Positions 28,801-36,528 of a DNA stretch of 64,000 bases are shown piece after piece. Source of the stretch: Arenibacter algicola (lineage in GTDB: Bacteria > Bacteroidota > Bacteroidia > Flavobacteriales > Flavobacteriaceae); NCBI RefSeq assembly GCF_000733925.1, contig NZ_JPOO01000003.1, positions 2,046,001 through 2,110,000 on the forward strand, read 5' to 3'. The notes under the pieces were generated by a model that was not told the origin of the DNA, made no database searches, and was given only the letters and a program-made list of their open reading frames with translations. The position numbers and the translations under genes are program-made. The stretch's first letter is position 1. Every line of letters starts with the position of its first letter.

Positions 28801-29106
28801 TCTGTGGAAAACCTCACTTTTATTTAAATTCCCAGGCTTTAAGGCAAATTTTCCTGGAGATTCCTTCAGCTCCTTATAGGCAGCTTCAGAAGTATGCAAT
28901 TGAAGGTCGGCCTTTATTTTTGCCTTATCCGGGCCATGGCATATAAAACATTTATCCGAAAGAATGGGCTTTACATGTAGATTGAAATCCACTTTCTTAG
29001 GTAATTTATCATATTCAAGAGATACCAATTCAGGTATTTCCGGACCTCCACAGGAAAAAAATAATAAAACCCAAGTGAAAATTAAAAGCTTCTTAATTAT
29101 TACCAT
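25882..29106 (-). CDS. planctomycete-type cytochrome protein with LamG insert, DUF1549-LamG-DUF1553 (module B)
   Basis: A 1074-residue lipoprotein (lipobox FFSC, Cys19). The N-terminal cytochrome c has CFICHG (53-57) and the distal VMPEPDS. DUF1549 has LTGLPPTLEEM, a WMDLSRFADTHGYS block and a second motif CARCHDHKYDP near residue 346. Residues ~447-668 form a LamG/concanavalin-like jelly roll (DAFSIGLWANIP, DEWVHFAITYDGSS, VVDEIRVYDRDLS), which often binds carbohydrate. DUF1553 follows (RVAVNRFWQHYFGYGLVKT, VCTIQRQETNTPLQAL). It is the first gene of the - strand run, facing the AraC regulator, with a plausible -7 box upstream. The LamG insert is what sets it apart from the 780-residue copies. 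Confidence 0.88.
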   Translation of the reverse strand: MVIIKKLLIFTWVLLFFSCGGPEIPELVSLEYDKLPKKVDFNLHVKPILSDKCFICHGPDKAKIKADLQLHTSEAAYKELKESPGKFALKPGNLNKSEVFHRIMSDDPNYVMPEPDSHLSLSDHEKAILIKWIEQGAEYKDHWAFIKPKEYDVPKVQDRAGVVQNPIDNFVLARLEQGKLEFSPKADKELLLRRLYLDLTGLPPTLEEMDSFMKDPSPEAYEKVVDKLLDSPHFGEQMALDWMDLSRFADTHGYSVDRYRDMSPWRDWVIDAFNKNMSYEQFITWQMAGDLIENPTRETILATAFNRVHPQNMEGGIVSEEFLVEYAVDRASTAGQAFMGLTVACARCHDHKYDPISHKDFYELTSFFNNVNESGQISWNDATPVPTLMLTTEEEEKVLSYMESLIEETEGEIKKMEEKEVAVNFDKWLLEEQYQSIDIKIPSNGLTAYFNLNDQSLQNVINPKHRGTMKREGTEGQKINLSEGKQGKGVLLDGDTWLDLRKTAVFGRNDAFSIGLWANIPSNIENGNIFHKGDGAILYNWRGYHLKIVDNKLELMMAHTAPNNAIVELTKEGFPRDEWVHFAITYDGSSKAEGYRLFVNSKEMETTVKTDNLYKDILFRNNNEPGLQLGARLRGKGIKGAVVDEIRVYDRDLSAVEVMQLANNPLLDELLKREKASLASNDKKLLQEHYLKSVSQATTLQHQKLAELRKSYVDSVEKVKEVMVMEETAEPVPSYILDRGVYNARGEEVFPNTPKAILPMPEDYPKNRLGFAQWLFHEDHPLTARVAVNRFWQHYFGYGLVKTSEDFGNQGEMPSHPKLLDWLALEFRDSGWDVKAFQKLIVMSHTYQQSSMVSEELMEMDIDNRLLARGPSKRLSGEMLRDNALASSGLLNKTIGGESVSPYQPEGLWRVNNATYRQDTGDKLYRRSMYTIWKRSVPHPTLATFDAPARDVCTIQRQETNTPLQALVLLNDPTYIEASRVLGKRMSDLGDLKLAISNVFRQLTGRKIKEDELRLLVELQENEYKKFAANLERTKGWLNTGEFKLENVDDKALVAANAVVANTIMNADACITKR

Positions 29107-29132
29107 ATTCGACCTGTCTATTTGCTACCTTT

Positions 29133-29140
29133 TCAAAGAT
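29133..29140 (-). promoter_or_regulatory. candidate -7 box for the cytochrome/DUF1501 gene run
   Basis: On the - strand this reads TATCTTTG, an exact match to the Bacteroidetes -7 consensus TAnnTTTG, 26 bases upstream of the start codon at 29106. A TTTG lies 26 bases further upstream, slightly longer than the usual -33 spacing. Confidence 0.4.
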
Positions 29141-29320
29141 AAAATTTAAGGATTCATAACGCAGGTCCAAATCAGTTTAAGTATTGCACATTTCCGACAT
29201 TAACATCCTGACAAAACCTATTCCTTACTATAAAATTTATTAAATTAGTAGTGAATTAATCGGTTTTTGGATAAACATATATTGATTAATACTGTTCTAA
29301 ATCCGACAAAAGACTGAGCT

Positions 29321-30190
29321 ATGTCCAAAATTCTTCAATCCCTAAAATTAGCCCTATTGAATGTAGGTTATGCAAAACTTGGGCCCCTATGGGATTATGA
29401 TGATGTTATTAGCCCATTTATCAGACTATATTACATTACTGAGGGAAGTGCCATGGTTTATCACAGCAATGAAGCAATTGAATTGAAACCTGGGCATATA
29501 TACATCATCCCAAGCTATACCTTTGGCAGATACAAATGTGATGAATATCACGAACAATATTATATCAGTTGTTTGGAAGAGATAAAAAATGGCTATTCCA
29601 TATTTAATTTTAGCAGTTTTATTTTCGAGTCAAAAGCCAATCCAATGGACTTGTATTATTTTAAGCGCTTGTTGGAACTAAATCCGAATAGGCAGTTGGA
29701 AAATAACAACCCAAAAGTATATGACAACAGACCCACCTTGATGGATTTTGAAAAGAGGAACGAAGAATTAAGTCCTTCAGCCTATATGGAAACCCATGCC
29801 ATTTTGGAGATATTGATATCCAGGTTTATAAAGGATATGAACACCCAATCCACTAAGAGTAATGTGAAAAAAGAATTTGGTATGGTCTTAAACTATATCC
29901 ATGAAAATCTCCACGAAAATTTGACCGTGAAGCAGCTGGCCGACTTTTGCCATCTAAATACAGATTATTTTTCAAGGGTCTTCAATGAAAGTTTTGGCAT
30001 GCGCCCCAATAAATACATTCAATCCAAACGTATAGAAAGAGCACAATTGCTATTGCTTTCCACCAACAATTCCCTGAAGCAAATTGCAGAAAAAGTGGGA
30101 TTGGAAAATCTCTCCTATTTCAATAGGATCTTTAAGAGTCATACCGGGGTAACGCCAGGAATTTTTAGGGAAGAGCGATTGCAAAAATAA
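29321..30190 (+). CDS. AraC-family transcriptional regulator, divergent from the cytochrome cluster
   Basis: A 289-residue regulator with an N-terminal cupin-type sensor domain (IRLYYITEGSAMVYHSNEAI, KPGHIYIIPSYTFGRY) and a C-terminal double HTH: first in LTVKQLADFCHLNTDYFSRV, second in NSLKQIAEKVGLENLSYFNR, ending with the signature IFKSHTGVTPGIFREE. The layout is that of sugar-responsive AraC proteins. It is divergent from the first gene of the DUF1553/DUF1501 run across a 214-bp spacer, so regulation of that run is likely (inference). Confidence 0.9.
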   Translation: MSKILQSLKLALLNVGYAKLGPLWDYDDVISPFIRLYYITEGSAMVYHSNEAIELKPGHIYIIPSYTFGRYKCDEYHEQYYISCLEEIKNGYSIFNFSSFIFESKANPMDLYYFKRLLELNPNRQLENNNPKVYDNRPTLMDFEKRNEELSPSAYMETHAILEILISRFIKDMNTQSTKSNVKKEFGMVLNYIHENLHENLTVKQLADFCHLNTDYFSRVFNESFGMRPNKYIQSKRIERAQLLLLSTNNSLKQIAEKVGLENLSYFNRIFKSHTGVTPGIFREERLQK

Positions 30191-30304
30191 TATTGCACAC
30201 GCGCCCACCTATTCATTTCAGAACCAAGGATTATCACAATACAAATAAATCCAGAAATATAAATTCAATAAAAGAGCCAATCCAAATATCTGGAGTAGGC
30301 ATCC

Positions 30305-30853
30305 CTATCCTTTGGCAAAGACCAAATCGAAATCGATAGTAACATTATCACCCACTATTATTTGACCAAACATTGCCGTTGGCGGCTCCATATCGTAATC
30401 CTGTAATTTTATCTCCTTGCTTCCCTTAAACATATATTTCCCGCCAACTTCCTGAAATTCCGATGTTATTTCCACCGCTTTTTCAACACCGGCAATATTA
30501 AGCATCCCATGAATCTTAAAAGTATTTTCCGAATCGGCGGTTTTCTTTATTTCCTGAAATTTAAAGGACACTTCAGGATGCTCTTCCATCTTCAGTGCAG
30601 CATGCATCTTTTTATCCATCGCCGCTCCACGTTCACTTTTAATTTGGGCCACCTCCACTTGAAACAAGAGATTATTTACAACACCAGCCTTCACTTTCAT
30701 GGATCCCTTCATTGAATTGGCCGTTACGGTCCAATCGTGAATGGTAGACGAACCATTAATTTTGAGGACACTTTCTTTGGACAGCGTATATGATTCTTGG
30801 GCATAACCGGCTAAAACCAGAAATGATAATAGTATGAACAGTGTATTTTTCAT
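30305..30853 (-). CDS. YceI-family periplasmic lipid-binding protein
   Basis: A 182-residue secreted protein with a signal peptide (MKNTLFILLSFLVLAGYAQE). YceI proteins form a lipocalin-like barrel that binds polyisoprenoid or amphiphilic ligands. The family start SVLKINGSSTIHDWTVTA, the KSERGAAMDKKMHAALK loop and the FKIHGMLNIAGVEKAVEI segment are clear. It follows the SUMF1-fold lipoprotein by 46 bp on the same strand and is probably co-transcribed. It converges with the AraC gene. Confidence 0.9.
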   Translation of the reverse strand: MKNTLFILLSFLVLAGYAQESYTLSKESVLKINGSSTIHDWTVTANSMKGSMKVKAGVVNNLLFQVEVAQIKSERGAAMDKKMHAALKMEEHPEVSFKFQEIKKTADSENTFKIHGMLNIAGVEKAVEITSEFQEVGGKYMFKGSKEIKLQDYDMEPPTAMFGQIIVGDNVTIDFDLVFAKG

Positions 30854-30899
30854 GTGCTAAATTTAATGATTTGTTTTCAAAAGGTTTCTACGGTTGTTC

Positions 30900-31931
30900 C
30901 TACTCGTCCAGCACAATTTGCCAAAACTGTTTTTGCTCCTCTTTTGAAGGCTGAACTTTAGGACTTACCAATCTAAATCCAATAAAGTTGGAATCCGTGT
31001 TCCACCAAAAACTTTTTGGGATCTGTGGATCCCTTTTTTGTAATTTTAAACTGGACACGATCCTGGCAGACGACCTAAGTGTCTTTGCGTCATCGTCCCA
31101 AGACCCTCCTTTGATTACCCTGGGATGTATTACGGTAGGTTTTACCCAAGGGTTCTTGGATTCGGTAATAGCCAAGGCATTTTCCTTGTATTCATCCAAA
31201 GTCCATTCCGAGACATTTCCGTGCATATCATACAATCCCCAAGGATTTGGCAGTTTGCTTCCCACCTTGGCATAATGATTATCGGAGTTTTTATAATACA
31301 CGGCATATTCATCAATTTTGGAAATATCATCACCAAAGGAATAGGCCGTATTGGTCCCGGCTTTGGCGGCGTATTCCCATTCCGCTTCTGTTGGCAATCT
31401 ATAGAACCTGCCTGTAACGGTACTCAACCACTTACAGAACACCAAGGCGGAATACGCGGACATACTTATGGCAGGATACCCAACCTTTCCCATACCATAG
31501 GAAGGATCCTCGTAGGGAGGACTGGGCCTTGTAATGGCATCTATGCCTTTTAACTTGTCAGCTTCCAAGTTCTCGAACAAATTTTTATTCTGCTTAAAGA
31601 AAAGCTCAAAAACCTCCCAACCCAGTTCATATTTTCCCATATAAAAGGCATCCAATTCCACAGTCTTCATTGGCCCTTCATCGGCCTTTCTGTTTACTTG
31701 GTTTTCTGGGCTTCCCATCATAAATGTCCCTTCGGGTATCAATACCATATCAAAAGAAATATCGGTAGCCGGAATTTTCTCAGTAAAGGCCTCGCTAACG
31801 GATGTTTTGTTATCCGTTTCGGCCACAACCGCCTGTGCCGATTTACAGGACTGCAAGGAAATCAACAAGAAACATAGTGAAAGAAAATTAAATAGATGCA
31901 GATTAAATAATCTAGAGGTAAGTTTTAGCAT
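30900..31931 (-). CDS. SUMF1-fold (formylglycine-generating-enzyme-like) lipoprotein
   Basis: The start at 31931 is chosen because it puts a lipoprotein signal at the N-terminus (lipobox LQSC, Cys29); the frame is open to 32078 but the extra residues are not signal-like. The 343-residue product has the SUMF1/FGE-sulfatase fold: MVLIPEGTFMMGSPENQVN, YPAISMSAYSALVFCKWLS, RLPTEAEWEYAAKAGTNT, WGLYDMHGNVSEWTLDEY and KGGSWDDDAKTLRSSAR. The two catalytic cysteines of true formylglycine-generating enzymes are absent from the C-terminal GGSW region, so it is more like the structural GldK/GldJ group. Its role is unknown; it forms a short operon with yceI. Confidence 0.82.
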   Translation of the reverse strand: MLKLTSRLFNLHLFNFLSLCFLLISLQSCKSAQAVVAETDNKTSVSEAFTEKIPATDISFDMVLIPEGTFMMGSPENQVNRKADEGPMKTVELDAFYMGKYELGWEVFELFFKQNKNLFENLEADKLKGIDAITRPSPPYEDPSYGMGKVGYPAISMSAYSALVFCKWLSTVTGRFYRLPTEAEWEYAAKAGTNTAYSFGDDISKIDEYAVYYKNSDNHYAKVGSKLPNPWGLYDMHGNVSEWTLDEYKENALAITESKNPWVKPTVIHPRVIKGGSWDDDAKTLRSSARIVSSLKLQKRDPQIPKSFWWNTDSNFIGFRLVSPKVQPSKEEQKQFWQIVLDE

Positions 31932-32092
31932 TTGATAAATTAGTTTAGGTTGATGGGCTAAAAATATTACAATTTTTCTAAAGAGCCATCCATATGACGT
32001 AATATACCTCCAAAACTCAAAATTTATAAGGTTATAACCCCTAAAACACCTATTAATTTTTGTATTATTGAATATCAAAAAACTACACTGTC

Positions 32093-34807
32093 ATGAGAAT
32101 AAAAATCATATCTCTTATACTAATCTTCCTGATTTGCAATAGTCTTTCCTATGGGCAATTACAAAAAATAGCCTCTGTGGAAGGAATAACGGAATACCAA
32201 ATGGATAATGGCCTTAAAGTACTTCTATTTCCCGATAATTCGTCACAGACCATAACGGTCAACATTACCTATCTTGTAGGGTCCAGACATGAAGGTTACG
32301 GAGAAAAAGGCATGGCCCACCTTTTGGAACACATGGTTTTTAAAGGTACCCCCAACCATCCGGATATTCCCAAAGAGTTGAGCTCGCATGGTGCGCGCCC
32401 CAATGGGACCACCTGGTTCGACAGGACCAATTACTTTGAAACCTTTAATGCCACTGATGAAAACCTGGATTGGGCCTTGGACCTGGAGGCCGATCGTATG
32501 GTGAATTCCTATATAGCCAAAAAAGATTTGGAATCAGAATTCAGTGTGGTACGCAATGAATTTGAAAGTGGCGAAAACGACCCATCACGTGTTCTTATGC
32601 AGAACGTTATCAATGCCGGTTTTATATGGCACAACTATGGTAACAGCACTATTGGAAATAGATCCGATATAGAACGCGTTCCCATTGAAAACCTACAGGC
32701 ATTTTATAAAAAATTCTACCGTCCGGACAATGCCGTTTTAATGGTTACGGGCAAATTCGATGAAGCCAAAACACTGGACTTGATCGAAAAAAAGTTCGGT
32801 AAAATTGAAAAACCAACCACTCCATTAAGGGACTCCTATACCGAGGAACCGGCACAGGATGGTGAAAAAACGGTACATCTCAATCGCGTTGGCGATCTAC
32901 AGATAGTATCCACCATGTACCATACCCCGGCAGGCTCACATGAGGATTATGCCGCCATTTCCATTATTGAAGATGTACTGGCAGACGAACCCTCGGGAAG
33001 GCTCTACAAAGCCTTGATCGAGACAAATAAAGCCTCCTCTATATGGTCTTTCTCCCCTTTTACCAAAGAACCGGGTTTTTTATATATCAACGTAGATGTA
33101 CCTTCGGACAAGAATGCCGACGAAGTGGAAAAAGTACTAAAGGAAACTTTAGATGCCGTAAAAACCACACCCATCACCCAAGAGGAACTGGATCGAGCCA
33201 AAGCCAATCTTTTAAAACGAACCGATCAAATCTTTAGAAATTCTTCCTACTTAGGAACCTATATGAGCGAATTTATTGGTGCTGGTGATTGGCGATTGGC
33301 ATTTATACAGCGGGATAGAATTGAAAATACCAGTCTTGAAACCGTAAATGAAGTTGCCAAGAAATACCTGATTACCACAAATAGAACCATAGGCCGATTT
33401 AATCCTACCAAAAAGCCCGAAAGAATAGAAATTGAACATACGCAAAATCTTGATGCCCTTGTATCAAACTATAAAGGCAAGGAGGACATGGGTACAGGTG
33501 AGGCCTTCGATGTTTCCTATGATGCCATACAATCCAGATTGGACCAAGGCCAACTTTCCAATGGCATTGCCTACGGTATTATAAAAAAGAGCAACCGCGG
33601 CAAAACCGTCCGACTTAGTTTTAGCATTAGAAACGGAAATGAGGAATCGCTTATGAACAAAGGGGTTATCCCCTCTTTTACCGCTAGTCTACTTAACAAG
33701 GGTACCCGATCCAAGTCTAGGCAACAGATCGAGGACGAATTGAGCAAACTAAAATCTTCGGTATCCTTTAGAGCCAGTAATGGGAATGTTTATGCCAATG
33801 TAGTTTCTACCGAAGAAAACCTAATGGCCACCTTGGCCCTAATGTCGGAAATGCTCAAAACCCCTTCCTTCGAGGCCTCGGAATTGGAAAAATTAAAAAC
33901 AGAGTCCTTGGCATATTTGGAAAGTAATAAGACAGAACCACAATTTTTGGCTTCTAAAAGACTATCCGTAATAAACAATACATTTCCAAAGGGACATCCT
34001 TTATATGCCATGACCGTTGAGGAAGAGGAGGCCGCCATAAGGGTGATCACCGTAGAGGACATTAAAAGCTTCCACAAGGCATTTTATGGTTTGGGCAAAT
34101 CCATTCTAGTAGGTATAGGGGACATGCAGCCGGAGCAAATAAAAACCTATATGCAAAAAGAGTATGCCAACTTCAAGAGCAAAAATACCTACGCCAGGCT
34201 AAAAGATCCTTTTACCGAATCCCCGGAAGTAAATGAAGACATTCTTACCCCAGACAAGAAGAATGCTATGACGCTTGGAAACCTTAACGTTAAAATTAGC
34301 CAAGAGGATGAAGATTATGCCGCATTAAATATGGCAGCCACCATACTGGGAGGCGGTTTTCTTAATTCGAGGATTGCGGACAGGTTAAGACAGAAGGACG
34401 GCGTTAGTTATGGTGCAGGTGCCGGATTCCAAGCAGATTACAATGCGGACGACCAAAATTCATCCATGTACCTCTACGCCATATACGCCCCGGAGAACTA
34501 TGACAAGGTACAATTAGGCTTTAAGGAGGAATTGGATCGTTTTATTAAAGACGGAATTACGGAGGAAGAATTGAAGAATGCCGTAAACGGCTGGGTGCAG
34601 GAGGAAAATGTTTCCAGAGCAAAAGATGCCGAACTGGCCGGCCTGGTAAACAACAACATTTATTACAATCGCACCATGGAATTCCAAAAAAACTTGGAAG
34701 AAAAAGTGAAGAGTCTAAGCGTAAGCGATATCAACAATGCCATTCTTAAATACATTAAACCCTATAAGAATTGGACGGTAATCAACGCCGGGGACTACAA
34801 GAAATAA
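32093..34807 (+). CDS. M16-family zinc metallopeptidase (two-domain, exported)
   Basis: A 904-residue protein with a signal peptide (cleavage near SYG-Q). The first half has the inverted zinc motif H76-x-x-E79-H80 in MAHLLEHMVFKG, and a distal Glu in NEFESGEND. The second half repeats the fold without the motif (GGFLNSRIADRLRQKDGVSY is the conserved second-half R/Y region), the normal state for M16 peptidases, where two half-shells close on a peptide. It would degrade peptides in the periplasm. It is divergent from the SUMF1-like gene and ends with a strong terminator. Confidence 0.92.
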   Translation: MRIKIISLILIFLICNSLSYGQLQKIASVEGITEYQMDNGLKVLLFPDNSSQTITVNITYLVGSRHEGYGEKGMAHLLEHMVFKGTPNHPDIPKELSSHGARPNGTTWFDRTNYFETFNATDENLDWALDLEADRMVNSYIAKKDLESEFSVVRNEFESGENDPSRVLMQNVINAGFIWHNYGNSTIGNRSDIERVPIENLQAFYKKFYRPDNAVLMVTGKFDEAKTLDLIEKKFGKIEKPTTPLRDSYTEEPAQDGEKTVHLNRVGDLQIVSTMYHTPAGSHEDYAAISIIEDVLADEPSGRLYKALIETNKASSIWSFSPFTKEPGFLYINVDVPSDKNADEVEKVLKETLDAVKTTPITQEELDRAKANLLKRTDQIFRNSSYLGTYMSEFIGAGDWRLAFIQRDRIENTSLETVNEVAKKYLITTNRTIGRFNPTKKPERIEIEHTQNLDALVSNYKGKEDMGTGEAFDVSYDAIQSRLDQGQLSNGIAYGIIKKSNRGKTVRLSFSIRNGNEESLMNKGVIPSFTASLLNKGTRSKSRQQIEDELSKLKSSVSFRASNGNVYANVVSTEENLMATLALMSEMLKTPSFEASELEKLKTESLAYLESNKTEPQFLASKRLSVINNTFPKGHPLYAMTVEEEEAAIRVITVEDIKSFHKAFYGLGKSILVGIGDMQPEQIKTYMQKEYANFKSKNTYARLKDPFTESPEVNEDILTPDKKNAMTLGNLNVKISQEDEDYAALNMAATILGGGFLNSRIADRLRQKDGVSYGAGAGFQADYNADDQNSSMYLYAIYAPENYDKVQLGFKEELDRFIKDGITEEELKNAVNGWVQEENVSRAKDAELAGLVNNNIYYNRTMEFQKNLEEKVKSLSVSDINNAILKYIKPYKNWTVINAGDYKK

Positions 34808-34836
34808 GCATAAACTATTTTACCTGCTTCTAATTG

Positions 34837-34876
34837 GACAGTTTAAAAACCAACATTTTTAGACTGTCTTTTTTTT
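34837..34876 (+). terminator. intrinsic terminator after the M16 peptidase
   Basis: GACAGTTTAAAAA (34837-34849) pairs with TTTTTAGACTGTC (34856-34868), with one wobble and a 6-base loop, followed by a run of eight T. Confidence 0.85.
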
Positions 34877-34903
34877 GAAGGAATATCAGGTTTGAGAATG
34901 AAA

Positions 34904-35086
34904 CTATTGTCCAATATTCAAAGCCTCAAATGCAATTAGCTCCCCCTCGTCAAAAACCGGTGTAACCGAGATAGGATTACAACAAACCTCACAATCTTCC
35001 ACATAGGTCTGTCGGGAAATGGAAGGATCCAACAGCATGGATATTTCTTCCCAGCAATAGGGACATTGAAAGAAGTGTTCGTACAT
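34904..35086 (-). CDS. CPXCG-motif cysteine-rich small protein
   Basis: A 60-residue cytosolic protein with FFQCPYCWEEISMLLDPS and EDCEVCCNPI: two CxxC pairs giving a small zinc-binding fold. This matches the CPXCG cysteine-rich family, widespread in proteobacteria and Bacteroidetes and of unknown function. It lies downstream of the TolC gene on the same strand with a 77-bp spacer. Confidence 0.88.
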   Translation of the reverse strand: MYEHFFQCPYCWEEISMLLDPSISRQTYVEDCEVCCNPISVTPVFDEGELIAFEALNIGQ

Positions 35087-35163
35087 GGATCAATAGTTTA
35101 ATTACTTAAACTTTCTAGCTATTAATGAGAGCTTTGCTCCAATTGGAAATGAATATAATTGGA

Positions 35164-36528
35164 TTAAAATTCTACCGATAACAACTGTCCTGTTAATTGT
35201 AACAGCTGTAATTCGGCCAACTTGGCATCGTATTTGGCCAAATTCTTATTGGTCTGGGCGTTGAGCAAGTTTATTTGTGCCTGCCTAAATTCTATGGACG
35301 TTATCCGTCCCAATTGAAATTGTTCCTTGGACCGCTCAAAATTATTTTGGTTGGTCACTACGTTCTGTTCCTGGATTTTAAATATCTGTAACCTGTTCTC
35401 ATAGATCCCCAAGGCATTTAAAATATCCCTATCCACTTCAAGTATTACCTGTTCCTTAAATATTTCCTGATTTTCATAGGCTATTTTGGCATTTTTAACC
35501 CTTACGGTTGTACCGCCTCCATCGAACAAATTCCATGTAAGACTGGCCCCCAATGCAAAATTTAAACTGTTCCTATTGCTTCCAGGTATAATTTGTCCCG
35601 GAAGAAATGAGGTGGCAGCACTTTGGTTCAAATTCCACCCATAGCTACCGCTTAGCCCCAAAGTAGGCAGATATCCAGATCTGTTGACCTTAATATCATA
35701 CTCGTTTATGGTTATATTGCGCTCTGTTTGAAGTATGGCCACATTGTTTTCTTTCGATTGGGCAATATAATCCTCCAACTGTAATTTAGGAATAAAACTC
35801 ACCAAGGTATCCACTACGAATATTTCATTGAGATTTTGATCGAGAACCACATTTAAATCCCTTTTTGCATTGGCCAAGTTCTGCTGAACGTTCATTAAAC
35901 TAATACTATCATTGGTAACATCTACCTGGGCATTAAGGATATCCAATTTTGTATTCTGTCCATATTCAAAGGAATATTCCGCCCTTTTGATCCGGTCTTT
36001 GGAAATTTCCAAGGCCTGCCTTAGAACATTCTCGTTTTCGGTAAGCCTGGCAATTTCATAATACACACTAAATAATTGGAGAATGGTATTTTCTATGGTT
36101 TCCCTAGCTTGTAATTCTGATAATTGATACTGCTCTTTTAATCGCTTAAAATTATAGAGTCTGCCCATACCATCAAACAGCGTATAATCTAAACGAAGAG
36201 CGGCATTGTAGGATTGTGATTCAGCATCATTGATCTCCAAATCTGGCCTGGGGCTCCCATTGGATTCAAATTGACCAGGGTACTCCGTATTACTGTTCAA
36301 TTCGTTGTACGTGGCACCAGCTGTACCCGTAAGGGAAGGCAAGTAACCAGAGTTGAGGATACCCGCATTATTATCCGCCATGGCCACCTGATTTTTGGCA
36401 ACCTTAATTCCAAAATTGTTTTCCAAGGCCAATGATACAGCTGCATCTTTGGACAATAACCTCTCCTGAGCACTTACAACTCCGCAAAAACCAATTAGCA
36501 GGCCTGCGATTATATATTTATATCCCAT
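35164..36528 (-). CDS. TolC-family outer-membrane efflux protein
   Basis: A 454-residue outer-membrane channel with a signal peptide (residues 1-20, cleavage after VSAQ). The two-fold repeated TolC pattern is visible: long amphipathic helices (LSKDAAVSLALENNFGIKVAKN; LARLTEN... in the first half, QEIFKEQVILEVDRDILNA in the second) separated by strand regions SYNAALRLDYTLFDG and NFALGASLTWNLFDGG. It starts directly after the RND gene stop (adjacent, no spacer) and forms the outer part of that tripartite pump. Confidence 0.92.
   Translation of the reverse strand: MGYKYIIAGLLIGFCGVVSAQERLLSKDAAVSLALENNFGIKVAKNQVAMADNNAGILNSGYLPSLTGTAGATYNELNSNTEYPGQFESNGSPRPDLEINDAESQSYNAALRLDYTLFDGMGRLYNFKRLKEQYQLSELQARETIENTILQLFSVYYEIARLTENENVLRQALEISKDRIKRAEYSFEYGQNTKLDILNAQVDVTNDSISLMNVQQNLANAKRDLNVVLDQNLNEIFVVDTLVSFIPKLQLEDYIAQSKENNVAILQTERNITINEYDIKVNRSGYLPTLGLSGSYGWNLNQSAATSFLPGQIIPGSNRNSLNFALGASLTWNLFDGGGTTVRVKNAKIAYENQEIFKEQVILEVDRDILNALGIYENRLQIFKIQEQNVVTNQNNFERSKEQFQLGRITSIEFRQAQINLLNAQTNKNLAKYDAKLAELQLLQLTGQLLSVEF

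Noticed and set aside
30900..31931. Assignment as formylglycine-generating enzyme or as GldJ
   Set aside because: The catalytic cysteines are absent, and the protein (343 residues) is shorter than I expect for GldJ.
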